Assembly: GCA_002205965.3 (NCBI GenBank)
Contig: NADL03000620.1
Coordinates: forward strand, 992,001 to 1,056,000
Origin: Kappaphycus alvarezii
Taxonomy: Eukaryota > Rhodophyta > Florideophyceae > Gigartinales > Solieriaceae
Length of the DNA: 64,000 bases
Reading direction: 5' to 3'
Of the stretch, positions 45,813-57,129 are shown piece by piece (positions within the stretch are counted from its first letter, which is position 1; each line of letters starts with the position of its first letter). The translations under genes were made by a program, and so were the position numbers. The notes below the pieces were generated by a model that was given only the letters and a program-made list of their open reading frames with translations, did not search any database and had not been told where the DNA came from.

Positions 45813-47649
45813 CCGTCAAAAAACTTCAACGCAAACCACAGGTTCATGCTCTTGATTGTTGGCTATCTTCCACAAAATAAGGGTAGTATAGAAAAAATAC
45901 CTGCTTTTGTACGAAAGGATATTGGTCGACGAGCCATAACGGATCAGCGATGCTCCATTACTTAAAAAAATTGAAAAAATAAAACTGAACTTGTACCAAG
46001 CTGTAATTCTCTCTACATTAAAGGGAACGAGATTGTGTTTTTATAAGATGAAGAACAAGTTATTACAGAAGAGTTTGAGTTTATTACCGCAAATATTGCC
46101 GGACTTCATGACAGGTACGAAGTAGATGACAGAAAAATATAGCACATCACCTCCAACTGTCGAAGATGCACACAATTTCAATTCATTTTGCACATTTCAG
46201 AGATTATGCGTCACTTATGCTCTAGCTACTGACATGTTTAACCTATTAGTAAACTTATAGCAATATTTCTATTATATTATGGGTGAGCCAGATTAATTAG
46301 GAGATAAATGACACAGTCTGAGGTCTTTTGCTGTCATTATGATACCATCATACACATTCACATAACAAATAAAGAGCTATATAACAATTAGAATGGGCTA
46401 CAGGCTCGCAGCTGCCGACGAGAATTTTTCCCTCCTCATAATTTCATGGTGACATTTGCTAGACAAGTATTAACAAATACCTTTTTATATTGCTTACCTT
46501 CAAGACATGGATATTCTTCGTATATTTTATAAAATTCTAATTCAACAGTTGGCTCACCCATCATCTGGACTTCAAGTTACCATAAAAAGTATTTTTGTAA
46601 TTTAATTTTACCTTTAGAGTCTAAATACTCATTTCATGTTTAATCAATCAGAACTCCGTCTCCTGCGAGGACTTTCTGGACACCGAAACGCAAAAAAACT
46701 GACAAAATTAATGAAGTGGGCTAAAATAGACCTTTTTCATCAAAGATAGAGAGATTAATATGGGAACATCACATGGACATGTGATACATGCTAAACTCGC
46801 TCAAAAGTCAAACGGTCTCAGTTCACTATAAGATATGATAAATTATTTAAACGCGGCGATTTTGAATACGTTCACTTCGTAGGCATTGATGATTTCGAAT
46901 CTTTTCCTACCTTTGGTCGATGAATGTTATAATTCGATATTATGATAAACGCTTTTCATCCAACGTAACCACATCAAATGTTTGTGTAAATTCTAGTTTA
47001 TGCTGAATTGATGCTTGATTCGGTCCACATATGCTCTCAACTTATGATATAGGTAAGAAGTTCGTTTCCGCTGCCTTTCAGACACAATAGGATCTTCTGT
47101 GCATCAACACGATGCAAGTTTCAGTTGAATGACCGAATTCTCATAGTTATGTCCAGAGTTACCACGGGATAAATTAGGAAGTAATTTTATACAATGAAAT
47201 ATGAGGCTCCAAATATGGATGATGGGTCGCTTTTCAAGCATTCGTTAGAGCTGTAAATAATGCAGCTAGATCTGACAGCTTGGTCCCATAACTATTAGTT
47301 CACAGGGCTCTGACTAGATCAGACCTGCCAAATGACAGAATATCTAAAACATTTTTAAGTTTTTAAATAAAGCTTTTGCCAAGGCTGATAAGCCTTTTCA
47401 AATATCCAAGTGAGAGAGGTCTCAAGTGTCCTGAATGGCACAAATGCATCTGAAATTCACTCAAAACATATTGGATCTAATATTCGGGTCGACAGAACAA
47501 AGAAAGATAAGTGGTAAGACCATTTGCTTTGATTTATTTTAGCGCTTTTCAAATAAAACACGGGCGGATCCAATTTCGCAGTATTGCAGTTAAGCTATAT
47601 ATCGTACCATAAGATCTTTAAATATCTCTCCAAATAGTTGTTCTTATTT

Positions 47650-48120
47650 AATGATAGCTGTAATTGATCCTGTGCCAAGAGAACATGGAAGATTCAAAAA
47701 ATCAAGAAATAAATTAATGGACGGATTCATATCTAATGGAGTTACCAAATTTGCTACTGAATCAAAAGATGCCGGAAGGCGCATTAACGGAAGCAGGTAT
47801 TTTGGCGAAGTGAAACATGAGAGGTCACTGGGTGCTTAAGAAAACCGTGCCTCATAATCCAGGCATATTACGATTACAAGCACGGCCTGCTGAAATATGC
47901 CTATACAGTACAATGTTCATCTTAACCCCTTATGTTACCATTATTATATACCATCAACCCAACTTTGCCATATTTTATAGATATATCTCGCGGGCCTACA
48001 CCAAATCCGAAAGTCCTTCCGGCAGTCTCATTTATATGGGGCCACCTCCCTGCCTTGGATACCTGGCAGAAAAAATATTCTTCGTCCTCACGTCTCTCTA
48101 CGGAATTGAAGAGTAAGACG
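47650..48120 (+). pseudogene. copia reverse transcriptase remnant (relic 3)
   Basis: Reads NKLMDGFISNGVTKFATESK then RRINGSRYFGEVK, the usual start of the RT domain in this lineage. After stops and frame changes the motif YMGPPPCLGYLAEKIFFVLT-SLYGIEE follows, the typical segment between RT motifs A and C. The YxDD box was not found. Confidence 0.7.
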
Positions 48121-49228
48121 CGCATTATTTACCAACACATTTGATGAATCAGGCTTATAATATGGGGAGGAAACCCCGTTTCATAACCATTGCATTATGA
48201 TTTTCCCATTAGCTGCTTAAAAAGAGTAAGAAAAGTCAAGAGGATTAAATTCTGTGCAGATTGAAGACACACTGAATGCTGTAAAAACGTATTTGATTCG
48301 ATTGAAAAAACCATTTGGCTCCAATATCAAACCAAAACTGGCTCATTACCTGTAAATTATTGTATCTCCGCAGAGCAAATGTTCTTTTATTTTCTAAAAG
48401 GAAACTTTAGCAAATTCACAAAATCTCAAACATATATTAAGATCAAGTTGCTGAAAGAATTCGTAACTTAGAAGTCGAACTTTGAGTCAAAGAGACCCCT
48501 TAGATCCTATATTAAATCATTATGAATAAAATGTGTCTCTTATAGCTTCATAGACTCGTATCAAGTAACAGATCCTAACTCTGACGATGTGGAGCTCCTT
48601 AATAAGAACTTGGGAATATGTTCCAAAACGTTTTAGATATCTGCATAATTTTTTTGAGTTATACTATGAGTCTTTGGTGATGCTGGTACTTGTCGATGCA
48701 AGTTTCCCTAGAAAGCTGTTTAGCCCTTAACTTGGCGTAAAAGTCTCAGTAATTGGCAGCAGTGGAATTGCAAGCATTATTTATCACTATAATACAATGA
48801 TAGTCCAGACTGCACCCATTTTTCTAGCTGGGTATTTGTTCGCCATTGTAAATAGATTCTATATGTCAACTATCATTCGCTTTAAATTGAATGATACTCT
48901 TGCAATATTTGTTTAATTAAGGATAAAAGAAAACTTCAAAAGTTTGCATCAAGGATTGTTCACCTTGACAGTATCATAGAAAAATTCTCTTGATGGACCT
49001 TTCTTTGCTCAAGAAATGTTATGAGAGAGGAGAGATCAATGATTTTAATGGATTCCCGTTGGGGTATATATAGCTGATGGTTTAACCAAGAGCATTTATG
49101 GCACTAAGTTGATGCAAATTATGGTAAGTAATATGCTCAAACTGACCCAAGACGTCTAGAATGATCTGAAAAAGGCGGAATGGGCGGGCACATATGTAGC
49201 TCTGCTCGGCTTCAGAGAGAGAATTGGG

Positions 49229-49520
49229 TGTCGGAATAAGTGTTATCCCGCAGAAGCAATAAGTCCTTACCCGAGTCTGTTCGGTTTATAGTCCTGGATT
49301 CCCATTATCTTTAAGAAATGATCCCTATTTTCGCTCTACCACACAGCCTTAGGTTACCACACAAGTTTAATGTTCAATTCGCAGTATTCATGCTTGATAT
49401 CCGCTGGGCCCCAACTCGTGAAGTGGTGCCTCCTATGCCTCCTTCTCCCATGTACTTTTTCCGCGCGGTGTTCTACTTTTTTCAGGTTACCTCCCTTCCT
49501 CCTGTTGCACTATATGCGTA
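49229..49520 (+). repeat. Probable 3' LTR of copia relic 3
   Basis: Begins TGTCGGAATAAGTGTTATCC directly after the purine-rich AGAGAGAATTGGG (49215-49228), which follows the pol C-terminal frame. A start with TG next to a polypurine tract is the standard junction of an LTR. No second copy was found in the window, so the end is only a guess. Confidence 0.45.
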
Positions 49521-52500
49521 ACTTTTTCTTACCATCAATGCAGTGACAGGTTAAAGCTGTAGTTCAGTGCATCTATCGGTTTTGAAGCTGTAAGCCCAGG
49601 TGCTGGAAGTATCTCTTATGGAAATTAAAGTTTCCGAGAAATCTACACGATCTTCAACTTGTTCCAGTTACCACTAATTACCTTACTTTTCCTAAACATT
49701 TTGCGAAAAAGCCCAATTTAAAGGATAATGAGATCCTGTTTGACGATGTTGCGTTCCCGAAACCATACTAAACTTGAATCGGACTTGACGTAATATTGCA
49801 TTGACTTTAAGCGAAAATTTAATTGCAACATCAACAGTCTACGAAGTGGAAACTTAAGTCAGTTAAATATAGCTAATCTTTCTTTCGTAATTTACAACTA
49901 GTTCAGCTTTCTCACTTCTTCAATTGAAATCCTTCTTTTCTAAACTCACTGCATCGCTCTTGCTCTACTAAATTTTCAAGCATTTTTTGTCGTCAGGGTA
50001 AATAGATAGGTTTCGTGTGGCTAAATCTAATGCAGATAAAGGATACGGAACGAAATTTGTCATTAAATGATAATGCCATATTAATCAAAGCACAAACTGG
50101 GCCATGAATCTGGCTCATTCTGCGCCTTCCCCTGCGTTTCCAGAATCTCTTTTTCCACTTCGAATATTTTCATTTTTCCATGAATACCACACCCTTTTAC
50201 AATTCTCCATGGTTAAGATTTTAGTTATCAACAATCCCATGTTCTCCAACAAACTTTCCTTAGCGTTTTAACGAGGAACGGGGGTACCAGATAATTAAAG
50301 TCAACCTTCGGCCGGATGCATATATACTCTATGGGTGCAAAGATGAAACTACTCCGCCGCTAGAACAGTATACGTACAGGATCCTCGAGTAGTAACAAAA
50401 GCCTGGTACAGATTTTCTCACATTAATTTCTACATAGTGTAGTCTTGATAGTGGCCACCAGGCAGTATTCATTTTCTTTATCCATATATGGATACAAAAG
50501 GGACAGCTTGTAATTTTTACGTGGTCCCTAGGGATTATTTTCTCACTTCATACACTGAAAGAATAGCTTTATCTGAAACTGCAGTAAGTTTTATCCTGAA
50601 AAACAATTATTTCTTTTCAAAAACACTCAATAAATGTGATGAAAGTGCTTGACTTGGTATCTTTCTCAGCCTTTGAAATCTTCCCTCTGGTAAGTTGCTA
50701 AATGGCTGTAATAGAGAACAAGTACCTCAGCCCGAAACTTTAAAGAGATCAGAAAAATAAATAAACATATTAATCCTTTAAAATGTAGAGCCCAGGGCCA
50801 TTCAGGTTCAAATTAATGGACGGAAGATGTCTCATACATAAATGATTTCACTATCCCTAAAACATTCGGCTCCATCTTCTTTTTAGATTTCAGTGGACCT
50901 CAATCCAACCGTATTATCTCATCATAACATGTTTCAAGAGCTCTGGGTAATAATACAACGTCCTGAGAATTATTTACCTCATTCTGATTTGCAAAATGAT
51001 GGCTAGATCACATCTTATCGCCGCAGGTATTTTTTACCATAAAAAAGGTTCTAATTTTTCTGACCACGTTTCGAATTATTTTATCTTTTTTATGTGCCTT
51101 TCATATATTACATTACGTGAGAACGCCAAGCTGTCGGGTAGGGGCAGAAGAGTATACAAGATGTTATACCTGTATGGGCGGCGCCCGGAAAAGGGGAGAG
51201 GGAACGCGATGTACGGGAGCAACGAGTAGAGCTAAACCCGAGCGACGGTCAAGAAGAGGGTATCCTCGGTACCTTTGTAGTGAACTAATGCCTATGGACA
51301 CTATAATTTATACCAAAATAAAGTTAGAAGTTATCTAGATTGAAGTTAGGATACATGTCGCTCTACTACCTAGCTATCCCTAGAATAAAAATCGAATATG
51401 AGAAAACCAATTACTGTCCTTGGCAAATCCCATGGGTCGTTTTCCAGGTCCTAATGGATCAATGTCAGCCTATGGGAAGAAACTATTACAATGCACTGTA
51501 CAGTACGTTACATTGTCCTATAGTATTACGCATTCAGAGCCAGAACTTCTGCGAAAATTTTGCGGCTGCGACTAATATTTTTTCGAATGATGGAGATATG
51601 ATCCCTGTGATTATTATCTAAAATATTCATATCTCCACTTGAATTCGGCAGTACCCATCAAAATGCAACTTCAAACTCAATTTTGGCTCGGCCGCAGATT
51701 AGAAGGTCTCTTCTGAGTACCCCTGTTTCCTATATGTAAGTCAAAAAATGTTGTGACTTGAATTTGCAGGTATCTCAGGATCCCATAGCCAGATTAATTA
51801 AAATAGTTCAAGTTTGTTCCCGTAATTTTTCTCACAAGATCCCCTTTCTATCCAGGAGCGTTATAAAATGTCTCAATAACTATAGATGAAAAATCTGCAA
51901 ACCGACTTTACAGCTGTTGCGCAGAGCTACTGAGATGCAGCTTAATTGCATACCATGATTAACTATTTTTAAATATTCTTTTCGTTCTTTAAACATCAGA
52001 CATGAAAGCATACTATTTCTCCTTTGATCAGGATGCAATTTTTTCCTAATTAGAATTATACAATAGATTTACTAGGAAATCATAATGCATTTAAGTGACA
52101 TTAATCCCGAATCTGAATGATTTTCTGCTTTTTGACTGAAATAATACGAAAAAGGGTGGAAGCGGTAATATTTTTCATTATCAATCGCAAGTAGAGCATA
52201 TCAAATTTCTTTAACTACTGAAACAAATCTGGGGTGTAAAATACTCGGAGCCTTTTCGAGGAGCTTATCTTTTGTCAGCGAATTCTCTCCGTGTGAATCT
52301 TAATTAAATCTGTATATTTTAGAAGTCCCCTAATTATTTTTGGGGAGAACAATCCTTTGAAAAATTATCCTGGAAAAGCTCACAAACGCAATCGAAATCC
52401 CGTCCAATGGAATGAATCATTAAAATCAATGCCTTCTGTTTAACAGATTTATTTCGCTTTGGCACATAATGGTACGTAAATTCATATGTAAAGGTAATCA

Positions 52501-53600
52501 AGTAATGGTCCCTTGAATACTTGTTGCGTAAGATTATTTCTAATTTCCTTTTAAATTAATTTCTATGGTTTGGCAACCCGTACGTCACTATATTCATATA
52601 GGCCAAGGTTAACCACATTATGTTTATTTTTGCGCGTTGAAATGAATCACACAATACAAATATGTGCTTTACTTCCTTGGTTTGAGCTTCTGCTCCGAAA
52701 TTACCTTATCTTTCATTAACGTTTAGAGCTGAGACTAATGGAGTAGATTTTTCCATCTAAATTTCATCTTTGGTTCTGAAGCGTACACTTCAGCGAGTTA
52801 AAATAATAAAAAAACTTCAAATTTCATCATCACTGGAGTCTAATGTGGATAAAGACATATTATTTCACGTAAAAAGTTACGTCATAGCAAAAAATATGAT
52901 AGATAAGCAATAACATCAGTCTAATCATTCGTATTGAATACTTGTACTTTGATACCTAATTGAAGAGACACACCCAAAGGATATTTATTCAATGCGTGGT
53001 ACCGGCTAAATTCCCATAGATTACATAAACAGGAATGATATGAATCAATCCTGTCCTCCATACATATTTATATGTGAAAATCGATTACTGATAAGACTCA
53101 CAATGACCAAATAAGTAATACCTTCAACAGTCACATTAAAAAATCGTGAATTATCCATGTATCGAAATTGATATGTGTTTTTTAAAAGGTTTTTTGGCGC
53201 CAATAAGTTATTAACAAAGTTAAAGGATTTGAGGATGCTTAAGAAATAAAAAATATTAAATATAATAGTTTTCAACGCTTTAAAAGTGGGCATGTTACAA
53301 GAAATGGATACTCCCGGCTTTTTTCTTGAAACGGTATGGGCTTGGTAATTTGGTACTAAAATAGCCTGTTAATTGTGACGTATATCATCAGTTTACACGG
53401 TATACTGTCTTCTCGTATACTGCATCATTCCAGTAATCGTCACTAAGACTGAAGCACTGTGCTCAGAAATCAGTGTAAATTTTTAAAGGCAATGGTTCAT
53501 ACCAATAATTTTCAAGCCAATCGGATGATTTCATTATGTAGATCTCAACTATTCCTCGAAACTCCTCATCCTCACCCAGTAGCAAATTACTTTACGCGTT
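49521..53600. other. AT-rich gene-free stretch with a GC-richer island at 51.11-51.29 kb
   Basis: Four kilobases with no frame that I can support. One island at 51110-51290 is much richer in G and purines than its surroundings and may be a fragment of another insertion. A small pentamer palindrome (CACTGTACAGTACG) lies at 51494-51507. Confidence 0.45.
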
Positions 53601-53864
53601 CTCGCCAAGTGGAGCAGTGGAACTTTTCCATGATGTCCAGTGGTATCATTTTCACTGATTAGTGCTATGAGAACCCTCAGAACTCTGAAGTATAACAACT
53701 TTAAGGGCTTTATTCTGGAATACCTTTGCACTTTGTACTGTATGCTTAAAATTTACTTCTGCTCTCGTTGATTTCCTTCTAACTAAACACTGGTCTGAAG
53801 TAATGGAATGTTAAACGACATCATGAACCATCAGTTGCGACATAGATTACCTTTCGGGCGCCCA
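53601..53864 (+). repeat. Dispersed repeat, copy B (partner at 38.0 kb)
   Basis: Same orientation and order of shared words as 38024-38290, with many substitutions and small indels. Confidence 0.8.
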
Positions 53865-56100
53865 ACCACTTAAAGAGGTATCGAAATTGTATAGCGAGAA
53901 AATATGATACATTGCTCTCTCAGAACCTGATGAGCAGTTACGCGGTAGAGCAGTGCTAGAATTATGACCAAGGAACACTCAAAGAGCCAGTGAATATGGC
54001 TTTAATTATTCAATAAATAATACGAAGGGTAAATAGTAAAGAGAGATCAAGAGGTAAGAACGACAAAGCACAGTTTCTGGATAGTGTCTTATTTTAGTCA
54101 TGAATAAACTCAAAATATACATTTAGATTTTCATTTCTTTTTCTGGTATAAAAAAATAAATGAGTCGAAATCCAATACTGCGGAGCAGCTTTACGGCAAT
54201 GATTTAAGTAGCTGTATAACACGATGAAAACCATAAATTATTATGTCACCGCTGACAACATAAATGAGAGTAGTAACAAGTACTTATGCCCATTTACTGT
54301 AAAATATCTATTAAAGGCACACAGCAATACTGTACAAAAAACAGTAAATGCAAAGATTATCCAGAGTGCTGAGTAATTTCCATATGCCTAAACAGTTTAC
54401 TTCTGGGTTCAGGAAAATTCTGCAAAAGTAACAAGTCTGAAAGAGCTTTCTCAAGACTTTATCGAAGATCAATTGAGTATGTATAGATTGATACTAAATT
54501 GAATGGGATTGTTCTGAAATGAATCATTTCAAACTACTGAAGAAGGAAATATTGAAACCGAAAAACAAAAAATCTTACGCAAGCACCTTACTCCAGCCCG
54601 TTTCTTCCTTAGTCTAGATCCATCCCTAAAGTTTTTGTAACTCAACGGCAAAAATTAATTTCGTCACCTCCTCACATCCGATACATTTTCTTGCTGTGAT
54701 TATTCAGTTTTGAAACTTTTACTCTTCTTTTTCATCGTGATCCAGCTTTTTCATTCGTTAAAGCATCTGGTACTCCTTTTTATTCTAATATTCAGTTTCT
54801 AGAGTTGACATACAATCCTTTCCTGTAAAAAATCAGTGCAGATAGCCAAAATGAGCTCCAATTCTTAGTTTTAGTCACTGTACACACAAATAAGATAAAT
54901 AATACAGATTAAAGGTTCCCAAAAAGTATCTGTTTGCCTCTGGTGGTAAGAAATCCCTATCTTTTTCTTTGGTTGTAATTAAACGAGTATATTACTCTCA
55001 GAATACATAAATAAAATTCGGTGAAGATCTAGAGAAATTTGTTGAGTCACCAACTCCACCGGAAGGCTTTTCAAACAATTGCATTAGCTCAAGGTATCCG
55101 GAACAGTATTTTTAGACAAGAATATCAAGTGAACCGGAACGTAATTATAATTACTTACAAAAAGAGCCGAAATTGGTAACAGAATAGGATCTTGAGTTAT
55201 TATAAGGGGTGGAACGGAAGCTTTTGTTTACAGATAGAGAAGAATAAATATTTGGAAAAAATCACTGGAATCTTAGGTTTGAAGGAAATACAAGGGCCTC
55301 CATTCCAAATTACGGATGATCAAACGTTTAAAATGTCTTTTTTTTTTGTTGATGTAACGCATTTTTAATAGGAACTGTACAAGTAGAATGAAAATAGAGA
55401 CTTATTATTATGAAAACTGAGCACAGGGAATTAAGCCCTCAAATATCCACGAAATTTATGTTGAAAAATTATTGCCGCTGAATGACAAAGCGACTACTGG
55501 TAAAAATGGTTATGATTTCAGAATTGTATCTACAGTCCTTGAGATTTTTATTGGTTGTTTTCCTCACATTGAAGACTTGGAAAAGTGAAAAAGGAGCTGT
55601 GAAGTACTGTACAGTACATAAGGTCAATATTACACACACTTTTTGTTTCTTTCCAAATAATAAATTGCCCAAATTTTCCCCCATTTGGTGTAAATGGAAT
55701 AGAATCTTGCAGCGTAAGATACTTTCGATCCTCTTGAAAGTTTCTAAATCAGACGGCAGAAGAGTTATGAGATCTAAGAGGGACTACTGCTTCCTGTGGC
55801 GCAGACTCAGCAGTTATGGCAAAGAAAAGAGGCTGTAAGGCGGTGTCACGGGAGCGGAGAGGAACCCGAAGAGGGGAGAAAATGAGGATAAAGGATAGCG
55901 AAGCTGGGCTGATGGCCAGATGGTAGCGGGCACAAGGTCCCGCGGTAGTTGCCTCGATACCCTCGATTGAGGTGCAACTACCGGCTGTCCGGAGTTTTGA
56001 TCTCACACGGTGGGGGGAAGCCTCAGGAACCACAGGATAATTATAAAGTAAAAATTACAGTAAATATGTAAAAGAAGAAACTTTACTTCACTGCGTATAT
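53865..56100. other. No supportable gene
   Basis: AT-rich to 55.7 kb with a pentamer palindrome at 55603-55618 (GTACTGTACAGTAC). From 55.75 kb the composition becomes GC-rich; a 94-codon minus frame at 55749-56033 has no motif and overlaps a hairpin. Confidence 0.45.
55944..55982. repeat. Imperfect inverted repeat (hairpin)
   Basis: GGTAGTTGCCTC and GAGGTGCAACTACC pair around a short spacer with one bulge. It lies in the GC-rich stretch that precedes the LINE-like element. Confidence 0.8.
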
Positions 56101-56469
56101 ATCGTGTACACTGCAGGTCTGACTATACGGCTTGGAACTAACCAGATTGGCCGCGTCAGGCACGTGTGGTGCGTCCGTTTAGTGGGGCTCGCGATAGAAT
56201 CGCCATTGCAACAGAAGACCACAGTTTGCAACTTATGCGCTGATAGAGACCTCTGCGGATCACTCCTGTGGTTGAGTTTAACTTCTCTGCGATGCGCGGC
56301 ATGAAGTCTTCATGGAACAGAAACAGGATTTCTACCACATCCTGGACTTAAACGCGACCCGCGGACATCGTGGTGCACCTGCGGTTGAATGCAGTGAACA
56401 CCCCGCCCCCCCGCCCCCACTCCCGGTGGCATACGATGTCACGGTATCATCGCCATTCCAGGAGGCTAT

Positions 56470-56850
56470 ATGTCGATGGTAGCACAGGAAGCGCGAGCCG
56501 TTGCTAATGCAGCAGAGAAGCAGAAGAGGAGGGACGTGGCCACGAAAGTGGCATCCATTCCTGGCAGGGCACTGCTGGGAAGATCGAGGCTAGAATGGAA
56601 TTTTGAGCCGCTAGCTTTCGACTCGTTAGGATCACCTGCTGTGACAACATCCACGGTAGCAGAGAGATACGCCACAGCTGTCGACAGGAGTGAAAACTCG
56701 CCTGTATCTGAAGCGTTAGCACCCTGGTCAACGTCTGCGGCATTCGTAATTTGTCGTGCCCCGCAACACGCAGAGTGTAGTCATTCTATAAAAACTTGGG
56801 TTTTTGGAGGAAATGCGGCGTTGCACAATCATGTAGTAATTAATGAATAA
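56470..56850 (+). CDS. Hypothetical ORF, 126 aa
   Basis: A plus frame with an Ala/Arg/Lys-rich N terminus (ARAVANAAEKQKRRDVATKV) and mixed composition afterwards. No domain is recognised. It is in the GC-rich block upstream of the LINE-like element and could be part of its 5' region or first ORF, but there is no motif to show it. Confidence 0.3.
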   Translation: MSMVAQEARAVANAAEKQKRRDVATKVASIPGRALLGRSRLEWNFEPLAFDSLGSPAVTTSTVAERYATAVDRSENSPVSEALAPWSTSAAFVICRAPQHAECSHSIKTWVFGGNAALHNHVVINE

Positions 56851-57129
56851 ACTGAGCTCTAGGAAGGTCATTGCAGAGCAACTCGAGGATTTCTACGCCG
56901 ATTGGAGAATCCGCCATGCACCGCAATTGTACGGTCCCCTACCTTGAGGACAGCCTGCTTCGGTAGTGTCTCTCCGGAGCACTCTACCGCTATCAGCAAG
57001 AATGCGTGTGCGTCCGCGTAAGACGAAAGGGCTAACCTGCCTGGCGGGCCTGTGGAGACCCGGAGGGTGGACATCCTCGGGACAACATCATACTCAAGCT
57101 CTGTCGTTCTGAAAGCGGGGTTAGCGCGA

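Larger units (their letters stand above)
45900..49520 (+). mobile_element. Ty1/copia retrotransposon relic 3 (different family)
   Basis: Plus-strand fragments: an integrase-to-RT linker near 47235-47350 (FVRAVNNAARSDSLVP and LLVHRALTRSDLP), the RT start near 47695-47820 (KFATESKDAGRRINGSRYFG), the YMGPPPCLGYLAEKIFFVLT and LYGIEE motifs near 48030-48115, and the pol C terminus near 49065-49105 (VYIADGLTKSIYGTKL). A purine tract just before TGTCGGAATAAG at 49229 looks like the polypurine tract and the start of the 3' LTR. The motifs differ from relics 1 and 2, so it is another copia lineage. Confidence 0.75.

Noticed and set aside
55749-56033. A tRNA-like fold near the hairpin at 55.94 kb
   Set aside because: Only one stem is convincing; no acceptor stem, anticodon arm or conserved T-loop motif was seen.
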